Part shown: positions 6,819 through 14,025 of the stretch, piece by piece
Layout: every line of letters begins with the position of its first letter
How positions within the stretch are numbered: position 1 is the first letter of the stretch
DNA from: CAIKKV01 sp044346855
GTDB lineage: Bacteria > Verrucomicrobiota > Kiritimatiellia > CAIKKV01
Assembly (NCBI GenBank): GCA_044346855.1
Contig: JBIIYJ010000081.1
Location: 1 to 18,273, forward strand
Length of the DNA stretch: 18,273 nt
Reading direction: 5' to 3'
Position numbers and translations under genes: made by a program
Notes under the pieces: generated by a model
What the model saw: only the letters and a program-made list of their open reading frames with translations
Told to the model about the DNA's origin: nothing
Database searches by the model: none

Positions 6819-7046
6819 ATGGCCGCCATTCTGATCAAACGAATACCGCCTGGAATCCATCGCCGCCTGAAGCTTCAGGCCGAACGACATCACCGCTCAA
6901 TGAACGGGGAGATTCTGGCCATCCTCGAAGAAAAACTTGAAGGCGCGAAACAAACCGAGCTCCCGCCTCCGCTCAAGCCGTTGCGTCCGATCAGTGGCGG
7001 CGAGATTGTCAAAACCATCCGGCTGATCCGGGAGCAAGGGCGATGA
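6819..7046 (+). CDS. Arc/FitA-like ribbon-helix-helix antitoxin
   Basis: A 75-residue antitoxin. The N-terminus (AAILIKRIPPGIHRRLKLQAERHHRSMNGEI) is a short basic beta-strand followed by two helices, the pattern of FitA/Arc-type ribbon-helix-helix DNA-binding proteins; LxxxAxxHxRSMNxEI is a recognisable core. The C-terminal half is proline-rich (PPPLKPLRPISGGEI) and should contact the toxin. The ATG at 6819 is preferred to that at 6804 because GAAAGGG lies at proper distance before it and the family core begins there. Its stop overlaps the toxin start (ATGA). The palindrome at 6766-6788 is the likely operator. This differs in family from the VapB at 4814, so the two modules are not copies of one another. 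Confidence 0.85.
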   Translation: MAAILIKRIPPGIHRRLKLQAERHHRSMNGEILAILEEKLEGAKQTELPPPLKPLRPISGGEIVKTIRLIREQGR

Positions 7047-7537
7047 TCGTCGGAGACACCAATCTGCTTGTTTACTTCTACATAGAGTCCGAGTTCACTC
7101 ATGAGGCGCGCCAAGTCAACGACATCGATCCAGATTGGGTCTTCCCGCCCGTGGCCCTGTCCGAAGCGACAAATGTCCTGGCCACCCTCACGAGCGGGAA
7201 GCGAATATCAGCGGAAACGGCCGCGGCAGCCTTGGCTCTCATGGAACCCAGGCTGGCCGCTGGCGCCCAAGCTATGCCAATGGACATCGTGCTGAAACTG
7301 GCGATCGCCCGCAACATTTCGGCCTACGATGCGCAATTCATCACCTTGGCCCGGCAAATCAGTACAGTTCTCGTTACAGAAGACGGCAAACTTCAAAAAC
7401 TATTCCCCGACGTTGCCGTCTCCATGAAGGCCTTCATCCAAGACATGGGACGGAGCCCCTTGCGCGAACCCCCTGCCAGATATGGCACAATCCGCAAGCG
7501 GCGGGGGTTGCGAGTCGGTACTGGCAAAACAATATAA
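7043..7537 (+). CDS. VapC/FitB-type PIN-domain toxin
   Basis: A 164-residue PIN-domain ribonuclease toxin paired with the antitoxin just upstream. Expected acidic residues are visible: D5 in VGDTNLLVY, E41 in LSEATNVL, D96 in AYDAQFI and D114 in TEDGKL. The PIN core ends near residue 130; the remaining 35 residues form a basic tail (RKRRGLRVGTGK) that is longer than in compact VapC toxins. Start is fixed by the ATGA overlap with the antitoxin. A family A repeat arm begins at the base after the stop codon. Function inferred from the family: RNA cleavage released when the antitoxin is degraded. Confidence 0.88.
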   Translation: MIVGDTNLLVYFYIESEFTHEARQVNDIDPDWVFPPVALSEATNVLATLTSGKRISAETAAAALALMEPRLAAGAQAMPMDIVLKLAIARNISAYDAQFITLARQISTVLVTEDGKLQKLFPDVAVSMKAFIQDMGRSPLREPPARYGTIRKRRGLRVGTGKTI

Positions 7538-7607
7538 ATCCGTGTTATCCGTGCAATCCGTGGTTTCTTCTCCGGACTTTCGCGTCATTCGCGTGTTTCG
7601 TAGTTCC
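7538..7607. repeat. Family A right-arm copy in the convergent gap
   Basis: AATCCGTGTTATCCGTGCAATCCGTGG, then TTTCGCGTCATTCGCG and TTTCGTAGTTCC. It starts directly at the toxin stop codon and nearly fills the gap to the stop of the minus-strand gene at 7625, so it could also act as a shared 3' structure. Confidence 0.85.
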
Positions 7608-7624
7608 CATCCCCCTCGCGACCG

Positions 7625-9010
7625 CTATTCCTCCATCACAACGGCAAGAATGCCCCGTGAGCCCAGCGCCCGCACGAATTCCGTGACGGACAACTCCGCC
7701 TCCCGATGACTGATCTTGAACCGGTCCCGGATCGCGGCAATGATCTCGCAAACGCGGCTTTCTTTCCCGGACGCCTCCCAGACTAGGTTGCCGATCAGGT
7801 CCAACTCCAGACTCCGCTCCTGCCGGACCGGTCCGGACGGCAACCCGCCCAGCACCCGCAAAAACCGCAGCCCGCGCGGCCGCTCCACCGTGAATTTCAG
7901 AACCGTCCGCCCCTTCGCATTCACGTCCGCCGTCACGCCCGGCATGCGCCGCACCCGCGCGCGTAGCGACCGGACCCGTGGGACCCGGGGATCCAACTCA
8001 ACGTCTTCGAAAGCCGACGCCTCGGTCCCCAGCGTCATGCGGGACGCGCGTTCGACCGCGGCCACCTCCGGCTCCCGCTTCGCGTCAGGCCGGATCAATT
8101 CGAGGCAATAGATCTTGTTAGCGGCCGCATCCCAGATGATATCGATCCGGCGGGGAAGCCGGCGATGACTGGGGATCAGCCATTTCAACTCGATCGGGGC
8201 CAGCCAGCGACGGTTGCCGGCCAGGCGCAGCATCGGTCGGCCGATAGGATCCGTGGTCCGCTCAACATTGTAGCGCATGTCGTAAAATTCGGCGGCATAG
8301 GTGACCCGGCACCAGCGCTCCAGATCGTCCAGCCCGGGGGAATCCGTCCCCATGACGGCGTCCGCGGCCCCGAACCGGCGCCAGGCGATGCGACTTCCCC
8401 GTTTGCGAAACTCCAGATAGCAGACGCCGGCCTTGAGCTTGCCCTGCTCCAGCGCATAGCCGGCCGGGCATTGCACCGCGAAATCGAGGGCCGCAAAATC
8501 GCGCGGTTCGTCGAGCCCCTGCAGCCGCAGCCCTTTCAGCATCACCCGGATGGCGGCGGTTTCCGGCCGATCGCCGCGGATCAGGAACCGGAGCATCAGC
8601 ACACGTCCGACCGGCAGGCGCTGCCACACCACCAGCAATTCGCGGGACTGATCGCCCTCCCCGTCCGCCAGGGGATCCGACAGGAATGCCTCGGCCCGGT
8701 CGCCTTCCCCGTCTGGAAGGCCCAGCCCCCCCATCCGCTTGAACGGGTGGGACGGCTCCCCTTTCGGCGTATAGACGGCAAGGGCGTGCTGCCGCACCAG
8801 GTCGCCGATCGGGATCGGCCGCTCCGCCGTCCACCACCGTGCCTGGATCACGACACGGGATTCGTCATCCACCCGGAACAGACCCCGCTTGTGATCGCCC
8901 TCGTGCCGGCCAATTTCCCAACGCCGGGGCACGTAGAGCCCAACCCCTTCCCAGGCTAACAGTTTGAAGCCAGGGGGGGCGGATGCAGAAAATTTGTCGG
9001 TGTTGTTCAT
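7625..9010 (-). CDS. PqqD/RRE-like domain protein with unknown N-terminal region
   Basis: A 461-residue soluble protein. The last ~65 residues (from about 395) carry the PqqD-like pattern: LDLIGNLVWE, a basic/polar turn, CEIIAAIRDRFKISHREAELSV, then FVRALGSRGIL, corresponding to the winged-helix fold used as a RiPP recognition element. The N-terminal ~150 residues (FKLLAWEGVGLYVPRRWEIG..., then VVIQARWW) look like a beta-rich domain; the middle is unrecognised. No RiPP precursor, radical SAM enzyme or peptidase lies nearby, so a role in peptide modification is not supported by context. No Shine-Dalgarno sequence is evident before the ATG at 9010. It is on the same strand as the glycosidase/oxidoreductase pair but separated from it by 288 bases of repeats. 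The domain assignment is fairly sure, the function unknown. Confidence 0.75.
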   Translation of the reverse strand: MNNTDKFSASAPPGFKLLAWEGVGLYVPRRWEIGRHEGDHKRGLFRVDDESRVVIQARWWTAERPIPIGDLVRQHALAVYTPKGEPSHPFKRMGGLGLPDGEGDRAEAFLSDPLADGEGDQSRELLVVWQRLPVGRVLMLRFLIRGDRPETAAIRVMLKGLRLQGLDEPRDFAALDFAVQCPAGYALEQGKLKAGVCYLEFRKRGSRIAWRRFGAADAVMGTDSPGLDDLERWCRVTYAAEFYDMRYNVERTTDPIGRPMLRLAGNRRWLAPIELKWLIPSHRRLPRRIDIIWDAAANKIYCLELIRPDAKREPEVAAVERASRMTLGTEASAFEDVELDPRVPRVRSLRARVRRMPGVTADVNAKGRTVLKFTVERPRGLRFLRVLGGLPSGPVRQERSLELDLIGNLVWEASGKESRVCEIIAAIRDRFKISHREAELSVTEFVRALGSRGILAVVMEE

Positions 9011-9052
9011 AGTGGAGCGGGTGATTACTGATCCGAACCGGTCCGTTTTCAG

Positions 9053-9240
9053 GTAGGGCGCTCAGTCCCTTGAGCGCCGCCATGCGCCATGCTGGCGAAT
9101 TCGGCGGCGAAGGGACTCGCCGCCCTACCCGCTTCGCACAAGACCAATGACCGAGCACTGATCATCGCGGCGGCGAAGGGACCCTTCGACAAGCTCAGGA
9201 CAAGCTCGCCGCCCTACCCGCTTCGCACAAGACCAATGAC
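9053..9240. repeat. Tandem duplication with GC-rich hairpins
   Basis: TCGCCGCCCTACCCGCTTCG and the following 15 bases occur identically at 9117-9151 and 9206-9240. Each is preceded by GGCGGCGAAGGGAC, giving an ~89-base tandem repeat; the second copy has an inserted CTTCGACAAGCTCAGGACAA stretch. GTAGGGCG (9053-9060) is the reverse complement of 9121-9128, and GGCGCTCA/TGAGCGCC (9057-9078) forms a perfect eight-pair hairpin. This covers most of the 9011-9298 gap; no gene is seen there. Confidence 0.85.
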
Positions 9241-9242
9241 AG

Positions 9243-9306
9243 GCCACTGATCCCTGCTACTGGTCACTGATCACAGATCACTGATCACTGATTACTGACT
9301 ACTGAT
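9243..9306. repeat. Iterated CACTGAT heptamer array overlapping a gene end
   Basis: CACTGAT and one-base variants (CACTGATCACAGATCACTGA, then CTGATTACTGACTACTGAT) repeat about eight times. The array includes the TAG stop (9299-9301) and the last codon of the minus-strand oxidoreductase. Related fragments occur at 9032 (ATTACTGAT) and 5505 (CACTGATAAC). Confidence 0.8.
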
Positions 9307-10501
9307 ACAACCCCTTATCTATCTCCAGCACCTTGCCGGCGACCATCGCCTCCTCGGCCTTGAGGCACAGAATGGCTGCGGAGAGGCCCGCCTCGAGCCG
9401 CATGGTCGGATCCTGGCGCCCTTCGATCGCGTCGATGAACAGGCCGATCATCTGGGGGTCGCCCTTGCCGTGGATCACCTGGTAGCCCTTGGGCGTGACC
9501 TCGATCAGGTTGCCGGAGGCCGCCTCGCGGATGACGATCTTGCCGCCATGGTTGTATTCCAGGGTCCCCTTTTCGCCGAAGATCTTGGTCATGCGGCAGA
9601 CCCCGTCCGGGGGATTGAAGAGCTGGAGGTTGAAGTTGCCGCGGATCCCGCTGTCCCACTCGAAAATCGCGGTCATGTTGTCGATGATGTCCTTGTCGTC
9701 GTTGTAGACGCAAAGATCGCCGCCGTAGGTCGCCTCGTCCCGGTGGTGGATCGGCTCCTTGCCGCCGACCGGGAAGACGAAGCCGGCCCGGTCCGCATAG
9801 GGGCAGACGCCAAGGCGGGAGCACTCATGACAGTACTTGGCCGGCGCCTTCTGGGGCACGAACACGTTGCAGCCGCCGAAGGCCGCCACCCGTTTCAGCT
9901 TGTGCTGGTGGCCGATCAGCCACTGCATCAGGTCCAAGTCGTGCGAACTCTTGGTGTTCAGGAAGCCGCCCGACTGCGCCCGCCGCCGGTGATAGCGGCG
10001 CATGAAGGCCGCGCCGTGGGCCACGCACACATGCTCGAGCCCCTCGATGTGCAGGATCTGCCCCAGGATGCCGGAGTCCAGGTATTCCTTGATCCGGATG
10101 ACGCCCGCGCCCAGCCGCATGTTGAAGCCCATGAAGGAGCGCACATCGGTCCCGCGGGCCGCGCGGATGATGTCCAGGCACCGGTCCACGGTCACATCCA
10201 TGGGCTTCTCGAGATAGAAATGCTTGCGCGCGGCAATGGCCTGGAGCGCCACGTCCCGGTGCGTGAAGTCCGGGGTGGTGACGATGACGGCGTCCATCTC
10301 CTTCTGGCCGAAGAACTCGTCGGGATTCGAAAACCGCCGCGTGCCGGTCAGTTCGCAATAGGTGCAGAACTTTTCCAGCCGGTCGGCGTCGATATCGCAA
10401 ACGCCGCACAGCTCCGCCCGCGGAGAACCCTTGTAAAGCGAACGGGCGAAGGTTTCACCCCGCGCCCCCAACCCGATGACGCCAATTTTATACCGTTTCA
10501 C
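9299..10501 (-). CDS. Gfo/Idh/MocA family NAD(P)-dependent oxidoreductase
   Basis: A 400-residue cytoplasmic oxidoreductase. The N-terminal Rossmann fold shows GVIGLGARG at 7-15; the family's EKP motif is at 98-100 (FYLEKPMD); SGGFLNTKSSHDLDLMQWLIG at 177-197 supplies the usual active-site Lys/His/Asp region. A C-x2-C-x5-C-P-Y cluster at 224-235 (CHECSRLGVCPY) marks a subfamily common in glycan-utilisation loci. I chose the GTG at 10501: it overlaps the upstream stop as GTGA, is preceded by AAAAGGAAAG, and the Rossmann strand starts right after it; an in-frame ATG at 10585 would add 28 residues read from inside the neighbouring gene. Probably oxidises or modifies a sugar released by the upstream glycosidase; substrate unknown. 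Its stop lies inside a heptamer repeat. Confidence 0.9.
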   Translation of the reverse strand: MKRYKIGVIGLGARGETFARSLYKGSPRAELCGVCDIDADRLEKFCTYCELTGTRRFSNPDEFFGQKEMDAVIVTTPDFTHRDVALQAIAARKHFYLEKPMDVTVDRCLDIIRAARGTDVRSFMGFNMRLGAGVIRIKEYLDSGILGQILHIEGLEHVCVAHGAAFMRRYHRRRAQSGGFLNTKSSHDLDLMQWLIGHQHKLKRVAAFGGCNVFVPQKAPAKYCHECSRLGVCPYADRAGFVFPVGGKEPIHHRDEATYGGDLCVYNDDKDIIDNMTAIFEWDSGIRGNFNLQLFNPPDGVCRMTKIFGEKGTLEYNHGGKIVIREAASGNLIEVTPKGYQVIHGKGDPQMIGLFIDAIEGRQDPTMRLEAGLSAAILCLKAEEAMVAGKVLEIDKGLYQ

Positions 10502-12108
10502 GACTTTCCTTTTCCTGCTTCCAGAAGTTTCCCCATGGGCTCGAAAAACGCCCGCCACAGTCTCGCCTGACCCTCCGGCTCCCACGCCTGCGCCATCACC
10601 TTCCGCAGCGGGGCCTCCAGCGCGGCCACATCCCGCTTCAGCGCCTCGCGCTCGCCATCGCCGCGGATCAAGTGGGCAAAGATGCGGAGGCTCAGGAATT
10701 TCAGCCGGGCAAACACGGCCATCAGCTCCGCCTCGTCCCGGTGTTTTGTCGCGCCCGCCGCGAACGCCTGCATCGCCGCCACCGCCGGGGGAAACGCGGC
10801 CAGCCGTTCGTCGAGCTGCTCGAGCAGCTTGCCCTGTTCAGGATACTGGCGCGAGGATTCCACACCCTTCAGATACATGGCCGTGAAATCGATCTCGTTC
10901 CAGTCGCGCGGATAGGCGCCCCGCTGCTGACGGTCCTTGTGCCGGTTGGGATAATGGAACACCATGCTCATGTAGCCATAGACCAGCGGCGTGAAAGGGC
11001 GCTCAAAGGCCGGAGCCGGGATTTCCCACATCCGGCCGAGCACCTCGAGGGCGGCGGGAACGCCTTCGGCGGCAACACCGAATTCGTCCTTCAAGAACCG
11101 GTTCTGCCATGCGTCGTCGAGCGTGACGTCCGGATTGCGGAGCAGTTCGCCCGTGGCCTTGACATGCAGGTTGGACACCTGGAGCGGAATATGGAAACAG
11201 GCCCAGGCCGTGTTCAGCATGCCCAGCATGCCGGTGGCCTTCGCCTTCTGCGCCCACACCTGCGTATTCTTGAGGCAATGCGTGTGCTGGCCGAATAACA
11301 CGCCCCAGTTGTAGCACGGCGCGGCAAGGGTCTGGAATCCGGCCTCGTGGTAGCGGTCCACCTGCTGAAGCACGCTGCTGGTGTCACCATACTCAAGGTG
11401 GGTCGCCTCGGCTTTTTTGGGTGCGAGACTCGTGATGCCGTAGTTCCAGGCGTGGAGAATGGTTTCCTTGGGCAGGCTGGAGCGGCCGACCGCCTCCGGC
11501 TCCTTCCAGAAAATGTCGTCCCAGATGATGGGCCGCTTGCCCCGGGCCAGCATGAACTCCAGCAGCGGCTTTTCGTGCTCGGACCACATGACCGCCGGGC
11601 CGACCTCCTCGAGCCGCTTCGTGCAGGCGTCGCACCAGCCCGTGTGCCACACTTCGTCGCCGCCAAGGTGGAAGAACGTGTCTTCCTTGTGATACTCCAA
11701 AACATCGGTCAGCAGATCCTGCACAAACCGGGAAGCCTCGGGCTTGCGGGCGCAGATCTTGGTCATGATTTCGGGTTTTTCCCGGAGATGCGCCAGTTGC
11801 GGGTGGGTAAGGGCAAACTCAAGGTGCGCGTAGGTCTGCACCAGCGGGATCAGGGTCAGCCCCGCTTCCCGGGCAGTGCCCAAAAACCGCTTCAGTTCGT
11901 CAGGCGTAAAGGCGTCCTTGCACGCCAGGAACGGATAGGTCTTGAAGGGAAAGGTGTCTTCGTATTCGATCAGAAGCGCGTTAATGCCATATCCGGGCAG
12001 CCGCTTGACCCAATCCATCAGATACGCCTTGTTCGGCACCTGGTATTTCAGGTCCAGGTGAATGCCCTTGATGGAACCCGGCGCCACGTCGATTTTTTTC
12101 ATCTGCAT
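10498..12108 (-). CDS. GH20-like beta-N-acetylhexosaminidase-type glycosidase
   Basis: A 536-residue TIM-barrel-type glycosidase. The HLGGDEVW motif at 147-154 matches the GH20 H-x-G-G-D-E signature in which D151 assists the substrate acetamido group and E152 is the acid/base. Upstream, GIHLDLKY and INALLIEYEDTFPF fit the first barrel strands; WDDIFW near 196-201 and HAWNYG supply aromatic residues expected in the sugar pocket. No signal peptide is present and the GH20 N-terminal accessory domain is missing, so it is a short cytoplasmic form, common in planctomycetes and Lentisphaerae. The C-terminal ~150 residues are helical. Two in-frame ATGs (12108, 12102) are possible; a weak AAAGAG precedes them. 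It is the first gene of a probable operon with the oxidoreductase (GTGA overlap). The precise substrate cannot be told; GlcNAc/GalNAc glycosides are the family expectation. Confidence 0.82.
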   Translation of the reverse strand: MQMKKIDVAPGSIKGIHLDLKYQVPNKAYLMDWVKRLPGYGINALLIEYEDTFPFKTYPFLACKDAFTPDELKRFLGTAREAGLTLIPLVQTYAHLEFALTHPQLAHLREKPEIMTKICARKPEASRFVQDLLTDVLEYHKEDTFFHLGGDEVWHTGWCDACTKRLEEVGPAVMWSEHEKPLLEFMLARGKRPIIWDDIFWKEPEAVGRSSLPKETILHAWNYGITSLAPKKAEATHLEYGDTSSVLQQVDRYHEAGFQTLAAPCYNWGVLFGQHTHCLKNTQVWAQKAKATGMLGMLNTAWACFHIPLQVSNLHVKATGELLRNPDVTLDDAWQNRFLKDEFGVAAEGVPAALEVLGRMWEIPAPAFERPFTPLVYGYMSMVFHYPNRHKDRQQRGAYPRDWNEIDFTAMYLKGVESSRQYPEQGKLLEQLDERLAAFPPAVAAMQAFAAGATKHRDEAELMAVFARLKFLSLRIFAHLIRGDGEREALKRDVAALEAPLRKVMAQAWEPEGQARLWRAFFEPMGKLLEAGKGKS

Positions 12109-12182
12109 CGCTCTTTAGTTATTGCACAATAAGTCGGTATATGAGCATTTTACGGCATTTAACTCAAGGATGAAGTGCGCAT

Positions 12183-12392
12183 GCCATCCGGAGGGACGAG
12201 CTCCGCGAGTCCTCATGCGCCAGACTTGCGACCCGTTGCGCATGGGGCGTCGTGGAACTCCGCCCTCCGTTTGACTTTCACACAATCGCCATCCGGAGGG
12301 ACGAGCTCCGCGAGTCCTCATGCGCCAGACTTGCGACCCGTTGCGCATGGGGCGTCGTGGAACTCCGCCCTCCGTTTGACTTTCACGCAATT
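12183..12392. repeat. Two 105-bp tandem repeats (family B, short form)
   Basis: Copies at 12183-12287 and 12288-12392 differ at only two positions, both near the end (CACAATC versus CGCAATT). Each contains CATCCGGAGGGACGAGCT, CGCGAGTCCTCATGCGCC and a GGGCG...CGCCC hairpin in GGGGCGTCGTGGAACTCCGC. With the variant at 12393-12511 it fills most of the 12109-12556 gap between the glycosidase start and the end of the next gene. Confidence 0.95.
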
Positions 12393-12511
12393 GCCATCCG
12401 GAGGGACGAGCTGCCGGCTACGTGAAGCACTACGCCGCGCCAAGACCGCGAGTCCTCATGCGCCATTCTTGCGGCCGACGCGCGCATGTGGGTCCGGGTG
12501 GCACCGGACCC
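12393..12511. repeat. Third, long-form copy of family B with a perfect hairpin
   Basis: Begins like the two preceding units but has about 33 extra bases after GACGAGCT, matching 4104-4170 instead. It ends in GGGTCCGG (12490-12497) and CCGGACCC (12504-12511), a perfect eight-pair stem with a six-base loop that sits where the short form has its GGGCG/CGCCC hairpin. It lies 46 bases past the stop of the minus-strand gene at 12557 and could serve as a terminator-like structure, though no T-tract follows. Confidence 0.85.
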
Positions 12512-12556
12512 TCCACCTTGTTCTGGAAAGGCGTCAAATGCCGCATGACACAACAC

Positions 12557-13966
12557 TTACTCCAGCGCCGCAATCTCCACCTGGCTATTGACAAACATGG
12601 CAATGCGGAAGTCGCGATACCGGGCGGCCTCCTCGGGCGTTCCCGAGTAAATGGAATAAAGCCGCGCGTTCTTCGCCTCCAGCCGGATCCGGATATCGCG
12701 CTTCAACACGCCCGCCAGATCCGGATTCCCCTTCCACGCCAGCACATGCGATGTCGAATCGCCGGCGACCGGAACAGACTCCTTCAGCCCGAGCCCGGGA
12801 ATCGCAGTTCCGTCCATGTTGAGAATCTCGGCGCGGACAAACCCGCCCTTCCCGATCGCCGCATTCACGCAGAACCGCGGCGTGTCCGTCCAGAAGGGCC
12901 GGGTCAGCAGGCTCCCCACCCCCTTCGCCACCACCGCCACGAAGCGGTCCGGCTTGCACGAAGCGAACCCCAACCCCGCCTGGGGCTCCTTGCCCTTCCA
13001 AACTTCCTTCGCGTTATGCCGCGTGCGGGTGCCGGTGTAATAAAACCGGATCTCGTCCTCCAGGAACACGGGCGAGCTGAGCGGCTGGATTTGCCCGCAA
13101 TCGAACAGCCGGCTATCCCGGCTGACTGGAATCCAGGCCTGGCCCTGCGCCGTCCGATGCCAGCAGTAACTGCCGCGCGAATGCACGAACTCCGGCTGCT
13201 GGTACCCGGTCATCTTGTAGAAGTCCATGTTCTCCGGGTCCGTGTGGTAAACCCACAGCGTGCCAATCATGTAGGCCCCGTAAACCGCCGCCCCCATGCC
13301 GTAGTGCTGGGTGTTCGGCGGATCGCCCTGGTCCGGCTCCATGACCACCGCCGGCTCCGAAAAATTCCGGAAGTTCCAGCTTTCTGTCCGCCCCACCCGG
13401 CGGTCGGCGAATCCGGGCCGGTGAAAAGCCACAAATCGCCCGTCGGGCAGCCGGCAGAAGCTCATGGGACAGTCCGGGTTGCTGCCGATCACGGGATTCT
13501 CGGCCGCCGGCTTCCAATGGATTCCGTCGCCGCTCCGGAACACGCTGATGCGGCCCGACGGCGCGGCCCCCGTCATCATCTTGTACGCCCAGCCGGAGCG
13601 CGCGTCCGCCACGTCGTGGATCACCGCCGCACCGTGGGCCTCCTTCTCCATGACCACGTTCGTCTTCCGCCCCTTGTATTTCACGATGTCCAGTGCGGGC
13701 CGGCTCCAGGCCAGCCCGTCCGGGCTCTCGGCATAGGCCAGCACGAGCTTCCCATCCGGGGAAAAGGTCGAATACCAAAACTGGAACAAGCCGTCGGACG
13801 GCCGCCGGATCACGGACCCGTACGTCGTGAGAAAATCCACGCCCCACGTCTGCTTCGACGTCAGAAGCGATTCGGTCCCGTGCTTCTTCGGCGGCTCGAG
13901 AAGACGCTCGAAGCCCTTGATGGTTTCAATCTGGCGATAATCAAAAAACAGGAACTTGATCATCAT
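12557..13966 (-). CDS. Five-bladed beta-propeller glycosidase-like protein (GH43/GH32-like)
   Basis: A 469-residue protein without signal peptide. Recurring AESPDGLAWSRP (79-90) and FRSGDGIHWKPA (143-154) units, each S-x-DG-x-x-W, are blade motifs of the GH43/GH32/GH68 five-bladed propellers. FWYSTF near 63-68, HRPGF and FYYTGTRTRH later are also propeller-like. The last ~130 residues look like a beta-sandwich (VRAEILNMDG, IRIRLEAKNARLYSIY), as in GH32-type enzymes. I cannot point with certainty to the catalytic acid residues, so a non-catalytic or new family is possible. GGGAG lies shortly before two adjacent ATGs (13966, 13963); either may start translation. It is on the same strand as the glycosidase operon, 448 bases upstream of it, and separated from it by repeats; a shared glycan-degradation role is inferred from context. 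Confidence 0.7.
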   Translation of the reverse strand: MMIKFLFFDYRQIETIKGFERLLEPPKKHGTESLLTSKQTWGVDFLTTYGSVIRRPSDGLFQFWYSTFSPDGKLVLAYAESPDGLAWSRPALDIVKYKGRKTNVVMEKEAHGAAVIHDVADARSGWAYKMMTGAAPSGRISVFRSGDGIHWKPAAENPVIGSNPDCPMSFCRLPDGRFVAFHRPGFADRRVGRTESWNFRNFSEPAVVMEPDQGDPPNTQHYGMGAAVYGAYMIGTLWVYHTDPENMDFYKMTGYQQPEFVHSRGSYCWHRTAQGQAWIPVSRDSRLFDCGQIQPLSSPVFLEDEIRFYYTGTRTRHNAKEVWKGKEPQAGLGFASCKPDRFVAVVAKGVGSLLTRPFWTDTPRFCVNAAIGKGGFVRAEILNMDGTAIPGLGLKESVPVAGDSTSHVLAWKGNPDLAGVLKRDIRIRLEAKNARLYSIYSGTPEEAARYRDFRIAMFVNSQVEIAALE

Positions 13967-14025
13967 CTTCTCCCTTTTTATACCCTGCCTTCACAAGTGA
14001 TTATTCCACAAAATCGAACGTTTTT

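Noticed and set aside
4194..7607. CRISPR array
   Set aside because: Repeats are inverted, unevenly spaced and of several families, with genes between them; there are no regular spacers and no cas genes.
4194..7607. Integron gene-cassette array
   Set aside because: No integrase gene and no attC-like sites were recognised, and cargo genes face both directions. Only the cassette-like layout is retained as a hypothesis.
9057..9078. Intrinsic terminator for the oxidoreductase operon
   Set aside because: The hairpin is perfect, but it lies more than 200 bases past the stop and has no T-tract on either side.
9470..10570. Plus-strand 366-codon frame antisense to the oxidoreductase
   Set aside because: It lacks any family motif and mirrors the GC-rich codon pattern of the real minus-strand gene with its Rossmann and EKP motifs.
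12115..12390. Minus-strand 91-codon frame with a perfect internal 35-residue repeat
   Set aside because: The peptide repeat arises only because the 105-bp DNA unit is divisible by three; the peptide has no protein-like pattern and no ribosome-binding site.
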